Source: Candidatus Eiseniibacteriota bacterium
GTDB taxonomy: Bacteria > Eisenbacteria > RBG-16-71-46
Direction: 5' to 3'
Length of the DNA stretch: 47,988 bases
Assembly (NCBI GenBank): GCA_016223045.1
Contig: JACRPT010000030.1
Location: 1-47,988 of the forward strand
Position numbers and translations under genes: made by a program. The notes beneath the pieces were generated by a model. The model saw only the letters and a program-made list of their open reading frames with translations. It ran no database searches and was not told the DNA's origin. Position 1 is the first letter of the stretch, and every line of letters starts with the position of its first letter. This document shows, one piece after another, positions 26,583 through 35,310 of the stretch.

Positions 26583-29498
26583 ATGACCGGACGTGACGAA
26601 GGGGAGCGGGTGACTCGGGAGGCGCGAGAGCACAGGGGCGGGGTGGAGGGGCGCATCCGCGAGACGGACGCAGGATCTTCAGCCGCGGGCCGGACTGCAT
26701 CGCGCAGGCCGGCCCGCGGTCTCGTTCTTCCCGCGCTGGCGCTCGCCGCCCTGGTGGCGGCGCTGTCCGGCGCGGCCGGGGACTCGGCACCCGGGCCGCT
26801 GCCCGGCGCCGAGGAGTGCGGCGTCTGCCACGAAGCCGGGCCGCCGCTCGCCAGGCGCGCGCCCGACACGCCGCCGCGCTTCGACGCGGCCGGCTTGCGC
26901 GGCTCGCCCCACGCGGCGCTGGCGTGCGCGGCGTGCCACGCCGACCTCGAGGGCAAGGAGTTCCCGCACGAGCGGAAGCCCGCCCCGGTGTCGTGCGGCG
27001 GCTGCCACGCCGCCGAGCTCAAGCAGTTCAACGAGAGCCTGCACGGCCAGGCCGCCGCGCGCGGCGAGAAGCTCGCGCCGGGCTGCAAGGACTGCCACGG
27101 GCGCCACGACGTGCTGCGCGCGTCCGACATCCGCTCGGTCACCAACACGATGAGCGTCCCGGAGCTGTGCGGGCGCTGCCACCACGAGGGTTCTCCGGTC
27201 CAGCTGACCTACCACATCCCGCAGGACTCGATCCTCGCGAACTACTCGGAGTCCATCCACGGCGAGGGGCTCTACAAGAAGGGCCTGATGACGACTGCGG
27301 TGTGCACCAGCTGCCACACCGCGCACCACGTGCTGCCCCACACCGACCCGCGATCGAGCATCGCCCGCCGGAACGTGGCCGCGACCTGCATGAAGTGCCA
27401 CGTGCGCATCGAGACCGTGCACCGCAAGATCGTCAACGGCGTCCTGTGGGAGAGCCAGCCCAACGCCATCCCCGCGTGCGTCGAGTGCCACCAGCCGCAC
27501 CGCGTGCGCAAGGTGTTCTACACGCAGGGCATGGCGGACCGCGACTGCCTGGTCTGCCACGCGCGCCGCGACCTGAAGTCGCAGGACGGGCGCACGATGT
27601 TCGTGGACCACGCGGAACTGCTGGGCTCGCGCCACCAGAAGATCGCGTGCGCCCAGTGCCACAGCGGGGCGCAGCCCTCGAAGACGCGCGCGTGCGCCAC
27701 CATCACGCGCAGGGTGGACTGCTCGGTGTGCCACGCCGAGGTGGTGGACACCTACCGGAAGAGCACGCACGGCCAGCTCGCCGCTAAGGGCAGCCCGGAC
27801 GCGCCGGTGTGCCGCGACTGCCACGGCACGCACGGGACCCTCGGCCACCTGCAGTCGGACGCGCCCACCTACTCGCAGCACGTCCCCAACCTGTGCGGGC
27901 GCTGCCACCGCGCGGGCCAGAAGGCCGCGGTGCGCTACCGCGGGCCCGAGAAGCTGGTGGTGGAGCACTACGTCGAGAGCATCCACGGCAAGGGGCTGCT
28001 CGAGAGCGGCCTCACCGTGACCGCGACCTGCGTGGACTGCCACACCTCGCACGGCGAGCTGCCGCACCAGGACCCGGCCTCGAGCGTGAACCGGGCGAAC
28101 GTGGCGCGAACCTGCGCCCAGTGCCACCGCGGCATCTACGAGCTGTACGCGAACAGCGTGCACGCGCCGGGCGCCACCCGGACCAAGAAGCCGCTGCCGA
28201 CCTGCTCGGACTGCCACTCGGCGCACACCATCCGGCGCACCGACCGCGAGGATTTCCGCCTCAACATCATGACCCAGTGCGGGCGCTGCCACGAGGATCT
28301 GGCGAAGACCTACTTCGAGACCTATCACGGCAAGGTCTCGAAGCTCGGCTACCTCAAGACCGCGAAGTGCTACGACTGCCACGGCGCGCACGACATCCTG
28401 CCGAACTGGAATCCGAGGTCGCACCTGAGCCGCGCCAACATCGTGAAGACCTGCGGGCACTGCCACCCCGGCTCGAACCGCCGCTTCGCCGGCTACCTCA
28501 CGCACGCGACGCACCACGAGCCGCACCGCTACCCGGCGCTGTTCTGGGTGTTCTGGGGCATGACCGGGCTGCTGGTCGGCACCTTCACGCTGGCGGGCCT
28601 GCACACGCTGGCCTGGCTGCCGCGCTCGCTCCAGTACCGGCGCGAGCTGGAGCGCGAGCACGCCACCGAGAGCGCGCAGCACGTGCGGCGCTTCCCGCCG
28701 CTCTACCGCAACCTGCACCTGATGGTCATCGTCAGCTTCATCGGGCTGGCACTGACCGGCATGACGCTCAAGTTCTCGTACACGCCCTGGGCCTTCGTGC
28801 TGTCGCGCCTGCTCGGCGGCTTCGAGGCTGCGGGCTTCATCCACCGCGTGTGCGCGGTGATCACCTTCACCTACTTTTTCCTGCACGTGCGCGACATGCT
28901 GCGGCGCAAGAAGCAGGGCCGGATGTCGTGGAAGGCGTTCATCGCAGGCTCGAGCGGGATGCTCCCGGGCCGGACCGACCTCAGGGAGTTCTGGCAGTCG
29001 GTCAAGTGGTTCGCCGGCAGGGGCCCGCGACCGCGCTACGGACGCTGGACCTACTGGGAGAAGTTCGACTACTTCGCGGTGTTCTGGGGCGTGGCGATCA
29101 TCGGCTCGACCGGGCTGATGCTGTGGTTCCCGACCTTCTTCACGAAGCTGCTGCCGGGCTGGCTCATCAACGTCGCGACCATCATCCACAGCGACGAGGC
29201 GCTGCTCGCGGTGGGCTTCATCTTCACCGTGCACTTCTTCAACACGCACTTCCGCCCCGAGAAGTTCCCGATGGACACCGTGATCTTCACCGGCGGCGTG
29301 CCGCTCGACGAGTTCAGGAAGGACCGGCCGCGCGAGTACGAGGAGCTGGTGGCGAGCGGCCGGCTCGAGGAGCTGCTGATGGAGCCGCCGTCGCCGAAGC
29401 ACCTCCACGCCTGGCGCATCTTCGGCTTCATCGCGCTCTCGACCGGGATCCTGCTCATCCTCCTGATCGTCTACGCGGAGATCTTCGGATACCGGTAG
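26583..29498 (+). CDS. Nineteen-haem c-type cytochrome fused to a b-type membrane domain (CbcL-like)
   Basis: ATG 26583 has GAGG 6 nt upstream (971 aa). A long basic N-terminus precedes a signal-anchor (LVLPALALAALVAALSGAAG). I count 19 CxxCH motifs between residues ~80 and ~630, most in the repeated unit CxxCHGxHxxLPxxDPxSxxxRxNVxxTCxxCH with SIHGxGL between. From ~655 come about five membrane helices with histidines (NLHLMVIVSFIGLAL, FIHRVCAVITFTYFFLHVRD, IIHSDEALLAVGFIFTVHFF) as in FdnI/HydC, and a final helix (IFGFIALSTGILLILLIVY). It is larger than typical CbcL proteins. It is not a copy of the 13-haem gene but shares its repeat and membrane plan. Probably a menaquinol oxidase feeding periplasmic electron carriers, or the reverse. 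Confidence 0.9.
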   Translation: MTGRDEGERVTREAREHRGGVEGRIRETDAGSSAAGRTASRRPARGLVLPALALAALVAALSGAAGDSAPGPLPGAEECGVCHEAGPPLARRAPDTPPRFDAAGLRGSPHAALACAACHADLEGKEFPHERKPAPVSCGGCHAAELKQFNESLHGQAAARGEKLAPGCKDCHGRHDVLRASDIRSVTNTMSVPELCGRCHHEGSPVQLTYHIPQDSILANYSESIHGEGLYKKGLMTTAVCTSCHTAHHVLPHTDPRSSIARRNVAATCMKCHVRIETVHRKIVNGVLWESQPNAIPACVECHQPHRVRKVFYTQGMADRDCLVCHARRDLKSQDGRTMFVDHAELLGSRHQKIACAQCHSGAQPSKTRACATITRRVDCSVCHAEVVDTYRKSTHGQLAAKGSPDAPVCRDCHGTHGTLGHLQSDAPTYSQHVPNLCGRCHRAGQKAAVRYRGPEKLVVEHYVESIHGKGLLESGLTVTATCVDCHTSHGELPHQDPASSVNRANVARTCAQCHRGIYELYANSVHAPGATRTKKPLPTCSDCHSAHTIRRTDREDFRLNIMTQCGRCHEDLAKTYFETYHGKVSKLGYLKTAKCYDCHGAHDILPNWNPRSHLSRANIVKTCGHCHPGSNRRFAGYLTHATHHEPHRYPALFWVFWGMTGLLVGTFTLAGLHTLAWLPRSLQYRRELEREHATESAQHVRRFPPLYRNLHLMVIVSFIGLALTGMTLKFSYTPWAFVLSRLLGGFEAAGFIHRVCAVITFTYFFLHVRDMLRRKKQGRMSWKAFIAGSSGMLPGRTDLREFWQSVKWFAGRGPRPRYGRWTYWEKFDYFAVFWGVAIIGSTGLMLWFPTFFTKLLPGWLINVATIIHSDEALLAVGFIFTVHFFNTHFRPEKFPMDTVIFTGGVPLDEFRKDRPREYEELVASGRLEELLMEPPSPKHLHAWRIFGFIALSTGILLILLIVYAEIFGYR

Positions 29499-29507
29499 CG
29501 ACCGTGT

Positions 29508-29534
29508 CCGCCCGGGCCGGCCCGGCTCGGGCGG
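29508..29534 (+). terminator. Terminator-like hairpin after the 19-haem gene
   Basis: CCGCCCG and CGGGCGG form a 7-bp stem with extra G/C pairing in the loop, 10 nt after the stop codon. No T tract. Confidence 0.4.
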
Positions 29535-29758
29535 TCCCGCGGCCCGCTCCCCGGCGCGCTCCGCCCCGCCGGCGGCCGGCCGGGGTCGGGAACCCGGGGT
29601 GCGGGGCCGCGAGCGCGTTCGGCCCGCTTCCGCAGCGGGTGAAACGAGCGTCAAGGCCCTCACCGCTCCTGCCGAAACCACCGGGAAAGCCGGCCCGGCC
29701 GGGGGGCGACGCCGCCCTGCCTCGGACCCCGGGGACGGCCGCGCGCTGGAGGATTCCC

Positions 29759-30211
29759 ATGGAAGGCAACACCAGCAACCGAGTGGTCGTGCATTTCCTC
29801 GATGGCACGCTGAAGAAGGGCACGACGGTGGACTTCTTCCCGGACCGCCCGACCTTCCATCTGGTGGTCGGCGACTCCCGGCAGGAGGTCCGCTGCAAGG
29901 ACCTCAAGGCGATCTTCTTCGTCAAGGACCTGAAGGGCGATTCGCGGCGCCGCGATGCGATCGGCTTCGGCGTCGAGCCCCCGGGCGGAGGCAAGGGCAA
30001 GAAGATCGCGGTGCGCTTCAAGGACGGCGAGCTGCTGTGCGGCTACACGCTGGCGTTCTCGCGCGAGCGCGCCGGCTTCTTCGTCGTCCCGGCCGACCCG
30101 GCGAACAACAACCTGCGGGTCTACGTGCTGTCGCACGCGGTCACCGAGGTGGAGGCCGGGGCGGCGGCCGAGGCGCTGGCGCGACACAGCCCGAAGCCGA
30201 AAGCCGCCTGA
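29759..30211 (+). CDS. Conserved hypothetical protein, DUF6982-like
   Basis: ATG 29759 has GGAGG 6 nt upstream (150 aa); the longer track ORF is shadow. There is no signal peptide. The sequence (VVVHFLDGTLKKGTTVDFFP, TFHLVVGDSRQEVRC, DLKAIFFVKDLKGD, VRFKDGELLCGYTLAFSRERAGFFVVPADP) is a two-fold repeat of a small beta fold: each half has a (V)xFxDGxxxxGxT strand pair. I associate it with an uncharacterised family (DUF6982), but that name is from memory. It is cytoplasmic, so not part of the electron chain. It is downstream of the 19-haem gene by 260 nt, with a hairpin between. Confidence 0.6.
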   Translation: MEGNTSNRVVVHFLDGTLKKGTTVDFFPDRPTFHLVVGDSRQEVRCKDLKAIFFVKDLKGDSRRRDAIGFGVEPPGGGKGKKIAVRFKDGELLCGYTLAFSRERAGFFVVPADPANNNLRVYVLSHAVTEVEAGAAAEALARHSPKPKAA

Positions 30212-30279
30212 GCGCCGGGGTCGTCCGGCGCGGCGTGCGCGCCGCGCGTCGGCCGACCCCGCGCACGGCACCGACAGGA

Positions 30280-30307
30280 ACGCCCACCGGATCGCTCCGG
30301 TGGGCGT
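30280..30307. terminator. Bidirectional terminator between convergent genes
   Basis: ACGCCCACCGGA-TCGC-TCCGGTGGGCGT is a 12-bp perfect stem with a 4-nt loop, in the 141-bp gap between the DUF6982-like gene (plus) and the NrfD gene (minus). Short T-rich tails occur on both sides (CGTT), consistent with use from either direction. Confidence 0.65.
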
Positions 30308-30352
30308 CGGCGTTCGCGCGGCCAGGGGGAATCGGCCGCGCCGTCCGCTCCG

Positions 30353-31561
30353 CTACAGGACTTCCGGCAGCGGGTCCTGCAGACGCCGGGTGGGCAGGAT
30401 CCTGACCAGCACGGTCAGGATCACGAAGGGCAAAGCGAGGAGCACGAGCGCGGTGAGCAGCCCCTCCAACCCGGTCATCTCCATCTTGTAGGTCATCAGC
30501 CCGCGGAAGCTCTTTGAGAACAGCTGGCCGCCGATCACCACGTTCCAGCGCGTGCTGAAGATGCCCATCTGGATCAGGATGACGGCGGTGAAGTAGAGCA
30601 GCTTGCGCATGTCCTCGTTGAAGTGCCTGAGCCGCGCGATCACCAGGATCGCGAGCGGGATGAGCATCCCGAGCAGGATCTGGAGCACCACCAGGTTCAT
30701 GAACAGCTTGAGCGAGATGAGCTTGCCCAGGATCTTGACCGATTCCTCGCTCTGGTAGAGCCGGTGGATGAAATCGAGCGCTTCGAGCGAGAAGTCCACG
30801 ATCACCGCGTAGAACAGGAACGAGGCGATCCGGTCGAGGCAGCGCATGTCGATCCGCTCGTTCCGCATCGCGGTGATCACCATGTAGAGGAAGATCACCA
30901 TGGCGATGCCGGAGACGATCGCCGACATCAGGAACACGATCGGCATCAGCACGCTGCCCCACCACGGATTCGCCTTCACCGAGCCGAAGATGAATCCGAC
31001 GTAGCCGTGGAGCAGGAACGCCGACGGGATGCCGACGATGGTGATGGCCTTGATCGCCTTCTTGTCGAAGGCCACGGCCTGGTCGCTCACGTCCTTCGAG
31101 AACAGCGTGAGCACGCGGTGGATCCAGCGCAGCGGCCCGCGCTCCTGCCCCGCCAGCACGACCAGGTCGCGCCGGTACTCGAACCAGATCTCGAGCAGCA
31201 GCACGCCCATCAGGTACCAGGCGTAGACGAACCCGAACATCGCCATGGCCGAGGTCAGGTGCGGCGTGAGGAAGATCTCGAACGAGCGCTCGGGGTGGCC
31301 GAGGTGCAGCAGCAGCGGGAACGGCGCCACCAGCAGGAACGCGAGCGCGGTCAGCAGCGACAGCCGGTAGGTCGGCTGCACGTCCTTCACGTTAAAGACC
31401 TTGACCAGCGACGCGAGGATGAACGCGCCCGCCACCAGCCCGGTCACGTACGGGTAGACCACGATCAGGATCGACCAGTGGATCTCGATCTCGTTCGGGT
31501 AGATGTAGCCCGTCACCTGGCCCAGCAGCTCCGACAGGCCCTTCGGGATCTCGGCGATCAT
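30353..31561 (-). CDS. NrfD/PsrC-type quinone-reactive membrane subunit
   Basis: The start ATG 31561 overlaps the upstream Fe-S gene stop as ATGA (402 aa). Nine or ten membrane helices are visible. Motifs fit the NrfD/HybB/PsrC family: EIEIHWSILIVVYPYVTGLV at the N-terminus, LLHLGHPERSFEI (conserved LGxPxR region) and FLLHGYVGFIFG. There is no haem. These subunits bind menaquinol and pass electrons to the partner Fe-S protein. It is the last gene of the minus-strand island and directly follows the Fe-S and 8-haem genes, giving a c/Fe-S/NrfD set. Confidence 0.92.
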   Translation of the reverse strand: MIAEIPKGLSELLGQVTGYIYPNEIEIHWSILIVVYPYVTGLVAGAFILASLVKVFNVKDVQPTYRLSLLTALAFLLVAPFPLLLHLGHPERSFEIFLTPHLTSAMAMFGFVYAWYLMGVLLLEIWFEYRRDLVVLAGQERGPLRWIHRVLTLFSKDVSDQAVAFDKKAIKAITIVGIPSAFLLHGYVGFIFGSVKANPWWGSVLMPIVFLMSAIVSGIAMVIFLYMVITAMRNERIDMRCLDRIASFLFYAVIVDFSLEALDFIHRLYQSEESVKILGKLISLKLFMNLVVLQILLGMLIPLAILVIARLRHFNEDMRKLLYFTAVILIQMGIFSTRWNVVIGGQLFSKSFRGLMTYKMEMTGLEGLLTALVLLALPFVILTVLVRILPTRRLQDPLPEVL

Positions 31562-32349
31562 CGCACCTCCCCGTCGAGCTGGGCGTAGTAGACCTTGGGC
31601 TCCGTGTTGAGCGCGGGCTTCAGCACGCCGATCTTGTTCATGCGCTGGAAGCGCACCAGCCGGCTCGCTTTGCTCCTGAGATCGCCGAAGATCCGCGCCT
31701 GCGTCGGACACACCTCGACGCACGCCGGCAGCAGGCCCCTGGTGATGCGGTGGTAGCAGAACGTGCACTTGTCCGCGGTGCTCGTGCGGTGGTCGAAGTA
31801 GCGCGCGCCGTACGGGCAGGCCTGGATGCAGTAGCGGCAGCCGATACAGCGGTCCTTGTCGATCAGCACCACGCCGTCCCGGGTCGAGAACGTGGCGCCC
31901 ACCGGGCAGACCTGGACGCACGGCGGATGCGCGCACTGGTTGCAGAGCTTCGGCACGAAGAACGTGCGCAGGACGTCCCGGTCTTCCTGCAGCTCGCCGC
32001 GCTGCTGCGGGTTGACGCTGATGCACTCGACCCGGGCCTCGCCGTCGTGCATCACGCGGTAGCGCTCGACCCAGGTGCGGAAGAAGAACGGCTCCTGCGG
32101 CACGTCGTTCTCGGCCTTGCAGGCCTCGGCGCAGCGATTGCAGCCGATGCACTTGTCGATCTCGATCCCCATCCCGTACCAGTGGTCGGCGGGCTGGTAG
32201 TCGCCCAGCCCCATGTCGGGCTCGGCATCCGGCTTCGCCGGCTTCGGCTTCCCGGGCCCGGCGGCCTCGGCCTGCCGGGCGAGCGTCTCCAGCAGCTGGC
32301 CGGCGGGAATGAACAGGATCATGCCCTTGAGGAACTGGCGCTTGTTCAT
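31558..32349 (-). CDS. Four-cluster [4Fe-4S] ferredoxin subunit (HybA/NrfC/PsrB-like)
   Basis: Start ATG 32349 overlaps the 8-haem gene as ATGA (263 aa). The N-terminus MNKRQFLKGMILFI resembles a Tat signal but has KR instead of the twin RR. Four cysteine groups are visible: CIGCNRCAEAC, CNQCAHPPCVQVCP, CIGCRYCIQACP and CTFCYHRITRGLLPACVEVCP, enough for four [4Fe-4S] clusters in the DmsB/NrfC pattern. It should conduct electrons between the NrfD quinone site and the multihaem cytochrome. With a KR motif, export may be less efficient or may rely on co-export with the partner. Confidence 0.92.
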   Translation of the reverse strand: MNKRQFLKGMILFIPAGQLLETLARQAEAAGPGKPKPAKPDAEPDMGLGDYQPADHWYGMGIEIDKCIGCNRCAEACKAENDVPQEPFFFRTWVERYRVMHDGEARVECISVNPQQRGELQEDRDVLRTFFVPKLCNQCAHPPCVQVCPVGATFSTRDGVVLIDKDRCIGCRYCIQACPYGARYFDHRTSTADKCTFCYHRITRGLLPACVEVCPTQARIFGDLRSKASRLVRFQRMNKIGVLKPALNTEPKVYYAQLDGEVR

Positions 32350-33080
32350 TCCATGCCCTCCGGCTGGTGCGGGTAGTGGCACTGCCAGCACAGGTAGGCG
32401 CCGCCGTGCGCGGCCAGGTCCACCTTTGGCGCGTCGGGGTTGGCGGCTCCGCTCGCGTGGCACTGCCCGCAGAACTCGCGGGTCTGTGGCTTGGTGGGGA
32501 GCGCGCTGCGCGGCGCGACCTTGTGCTGCTCGCTCGCGGTGTGGCAGGTCGTGCACTCGAGCAGCGCGTGGCTGGAGAGCGCCTTGGTGCGCGCGATCTG
32601 CGCGTGGCAGGCCGAGCACTCGTGAGGCACCTCGGGCGGCACCGGGTCGTGCGGGTTGTGGCAGGTGATGCAGGGCTTGAGCGGGTTGTGCGCGGTCGGG
32701 TTGATCTGCGGGAAGCCGGTCGGTCGGGCCGCGTCGTAGGCGTGGCACACCGGGCAGAACTTGCGGTCGCGCGGCGCGTACGGCTTCACCGTCATCGGGT
32801 CGTCGGCGTGTTTCGCCGAGGGGCCGTGGCAGGTCTCGCAGGCCACGTTCTTGTGGTAGCCGTGGCTCTTGGCGTCGAACTGCTCCTCGTGGCACTCGCG
32901 GCAGGCGAGGACGCCCGCGAAGCTCACCGGCCGCGCCACCTCGCGCTTGACCGCGTTGGCGCGGTGGAGCTTCGTCGAGAAGTAGGACGCCGGGATGACG
33001 ACGAAGCGGACGACGAGGACCGCCGCGAGCACCACGGCGGTCACCGCTGCGAGCCGGCGGACCTGCTCGGGGAACTTCAA
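32346..33080 (-). CDS. Eight-haem membrane-anchored c-type cytochrome of the NrfD complex
   Basis: The best start is TTG 33080: AGGAGG lies 4 nt upstream and MKFPEQVRRLAAVTAVVLAA then makes a natural N-terminal membrane anchor (244 aa). The track's GTG/ATG start 35 codons upstream adds a low-complexity Arg/Pro/Gly tail. Eight CxxCH motifs: CRECH, CETCH, CPVCH, CITCH, CSACH, CTTCH, CGQCH, CWQCH. The first carries the CHEEQFDAKSHG type context seen in c554 and NrfB-like proteins. With the Fe-S and NrfD genes it forms a unit like Geobacter CbcSTU (tetrahaem there), or loosely like alternative complex III (ActABC) and Desulfovibrio Qrc. Confidence 0.88.
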   Translation of the reverse strand: MKFPEQVRRLAAVTAVVLAAVLVVRFVVIPASYFSTKLHRANAVKREVARPVSFAGVLACRECHEEQFDAKSHGYHKNVACETCHGPSAKHADDPMTVKPYAPRDRKFCPVCHAYDAARPTGFPQINPTAHNPLKPCITCHNPHDPVPPEVPHECSACHAQIARTKALSSHALLECTTCHTASEQHKVAPRSALPTKPQTREFCGQCHASGAANPDAPKVDLAAHGGAYLCWQCHYPHQPEGME

Positions 33081-33297
33081 CGGACCTCCTGTGCCCGAGG
33101 GATGAGCGGTGCTGCGGGAGGGCGGCGCGGCGCGAGGGTCCCGCCCGGCGCCCCATCGTGCTCGTGAGATGGAACGGTCGTCCAAGCTATCAGGGGTGGG
33201 GAGGCGCGGGAAGCACGGACCGCAGGGGCGGCATGCGCCGATGGTCCGCCACGCTCTGGTCCGATGGTCTACGTGGGCGCGGTGGACCGGGTCGCGG

Positions 33298-33321
33298 GCG
33301 TCACGCGCGGAAGCGCGACGC
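33298..33321 (-). terminator. Hairpin between the 18-haem gene and the NrfD operon
   Basis: GCGTC-ac-GCGC-GGAA-GCGC-GACGC folds to a stem with a 2-nt bulge, ending 5 nt past the 18-haem stop. It could end or attenuate the upstream transcript before the 8-haem/Fe-S/NrfD genes. Confidence 0.4.
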
Positions 33322-33326
33322 GTTGC

Positions 33327-35147
33327 TCAGTCGCTGCCGTGGCAGCCGGCGCAGGCCGCCTTCGCCGGCCGGAGCTGGCCGGCCTTCGGGTCGTGGCAGG
33401 CGCCGCACTCGGCGCCCATCTCGAGGTGCGCCCGGTGCGAGAACTCCCCGCGGAAGCTCGGGATCGTGCGCGTCGTCACGTCGGCGTGGCATCTGGTGCA
33501 CGCGCTCGCGGCGGTCTCGGCCTGCCGGTGATGGCAGGGCACGCAGCCCTCGCCGCCGAACCGCACCACCTCGCCGGGCGCGCGCTGGTCGTGCGGGCGG
33601 TGGCAGTCGCCACAGTCGAGCTTCGCGGTGGTGAGGTGCGGCGCGTGCGCGAACGCGTGGCCCGCGAACCCGCCCTTCTGCGATTCGACGCCCTGGTGGC
33701 AGAGCAGGCACTTCCCGGCGCCCACGGACACCATGGACCACGGGCGCTCGAGCGCCGCCAGACCCTTCGCGCGGCGTGCCGCGTTCATCTGCTGGTACGC
33801 CTGCTCGAGCAGCGCGTAGGCGAAGTTCACGTTGTGCACGCCCTTGCCCTGCTCGACCAGCTGGAAGTTGTGGCGCGCGTCGGTCCACGACTGCAGCGGC
33901 TCGAGGCCCATCGCGCCCACGCTGGACTCGAGCTCGCGGCGGAGCGCCGCGACGCGCTGCTCCATGCCCTGCTTCCACGCCTGGTAGATCCTCCCGTAGG
34001 CCGGGCCGTGGCACGACATGCAGCTCACCTCGTTGGCGCGCTGGATCACCGGCCCGAGCGGCCCCTTCGCGGCCTGCGCGATCATCAGACCCTGGTTGTG
34101 GCAGCCCTGGCAGGTCACGCCCGCCGCGAACATCGGCCCCGGCATGCGCGGCACGCCGCGGCCGCCGATGCCGGCGTAGAGGTCCTGCTGCGCCGAGTGC
34201 CCCGCGCCGTGGCACGACTCGCAGGCGCCGGCCGCGGCGCCCGCGGCGGCGGCCTCCGGCTTCGCCAGCCGCCCGTGCTCGATCTGCAGGTGGCAGGTCA
34301 TGCAGTCCACCTTGTGCTCGGTGACGTGCATGCGGTGCAGGTAGTCCCGGTCTCCGAACTTCGCCAGCCGGTCCGGCTGGTTGTGGCAGGTGACGCAGCG
34401 CTCGCGCGGCACGTTGCCCTCGCCGCGCACCACGCCCGAGTGGCACAGCCTGCAGTTCATGTCGAGGCGTGCGACCTGGCTGTGGTCGAACGCCACGCCC
34501 TCGACGGTGGTGACCTTGTCGGGGATCTGGTGGCAGTTCTGGCAGCGCCCGGAGCCGCCGTTGACCGGCTGGCCCTTGAAGTGGCACAACGCGCAGGTCG
34601 AGGAGGTCACGCTGATGTGGCTGCCCTGCACGATCTGCGAGTGGCACGAGGTGCAGCGGAGCTTCAGGCCGCGCCGGCTCTCGGTGAGGTGCGGCGTGTG
34701 GTCGAACAGCACGTTGTGGAAGACTTCCTTGCCTTCGAGCAGCCGGCGCTCGTGGCAGCGCAGGCAGGCCGCATCGTCCACCTCGGCCCACGGGTTGGTG
34801 CTGTAGGTGCCGGTGAAGTACTTCACCACCATCGAGAGCGCCTCGTACTTCTTGCGCAGCTCCGCGGTGATGCCCGGTGAGATGTGGCACTCGACGCAGG
34901 CGATCTGGTTGTGCTTCGAGTGCTTCCACGACTGGTAGTAGGGCTTCATGATGTGGCAGGTGCCGCAGAACGTCGGCGTCGAGGACACCTGCATCGCCAG
35001 CAGCATGGCGACGATCACCAGCCCGAGCGCGAGCCCGGCGCTCAGCGTGGCGATCCGGAGCCCGCGCGGCGTGAGCCGGCCGCCGCTGCTGCTCGCGACC
35101 CAGCGGCCGATCGGCGAATCGGGACCCAGGCCGGGGACCCGGGGCAT
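33327..35147 (-). CDS. Eighteen-haem c-type cytochrome with NapC/NirT-like N-terminus
   Basis: I use ATG 35147 (606 aa); the track start is TTG 57 nt upstream with no ribosome site. One N-terminal membrane helix (IATLSAGLALGLVIVAMLLAM) leads into STPTFCGTCHIMKPYYQSWKHSKHNQIACVECH (shown here as a description of spacing), the NapC/NirT/NrfH signature including the CxxCHxM that gives Met ligation in NrfH. In total 18 CxxCH motifs occur, with a haem-free helical interruption of ~110 residues before CLLCH. Those proteins take electrons from menaquinol. It is downstream of the second bc set and may collect from it or act alone. Confidence 0.88.
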   Translation of the reverse strand: MPRVPGLGPDSPIGRWVASSSGGRLTPRGLRIATLSAGLALGLVIVAMLLAMQVSSTPTFCGTCHIMKPYYQSWKHSKHNQIACVECHISPGITAELRKKYEALSMVVKYFTGTYSTNPWAEVDDAACLRCHERRLLEGKEVFHNVLFDHTPHLTESRRGLKLRCTSCHSQIVQGSHISVTSSTCALCHFKGQPVNGGSGRCQNCHQIPDKVTTVEGVAFDHSQVARLDMNCRLCHSGVVRGEGNVPRERCVTCHNQPDRLAKFGDRDYLHRMHVTEHKVDCMTCHLQIEHGRLAKPEAAAAGAAAGACESCHGAGHSAQQDLYAGIGGRGVPRMPGPMFAAGVTCQGCHNQGLMIAQAAKGPLGPVIQRANEVSCMSCHGPAYGRIYQAWKQGMEQRVAALRRELESSVGAMGLEPLQSWTDARHNFQLVEQGKGVHNVNFAYALLEQAYQQMNAARRAKGLAALERPWSMVSVGAGKCLLCHQGVESQKGGFAGHAFAHAPHLTTAKLDCGDCHRPHDQRAPGEVVRFGGEGCVPCHHRQAETAASACTRCHADVTTRTIPSFRGEFSHRAHLEMGAECGACHDPKAGQLRPAKAACAGCHGSD

Positions 35148-35310
35148 CAGTCCGGACCGGCCGTGGTCCGCGTCGCGAGAACGCGAGATGGCCGCGGGAT
35201 GCAAGGCGCGCCGCCCGCCCGCACCGCAGTCGGTGCCCTGGCCACCGTCGAGGAGCGGACGGGCAGCGCAACGTGGCAGACTGCGGCCAGATCGCGTTCG
35301 CAGCAGCGGG

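Noticed and set aside
26679-29681. 1000-aa minus-strand ORF
   Set aside because: Antisense to the 19-haem cytochrome. The absence of stops reflects GC-rich codons.
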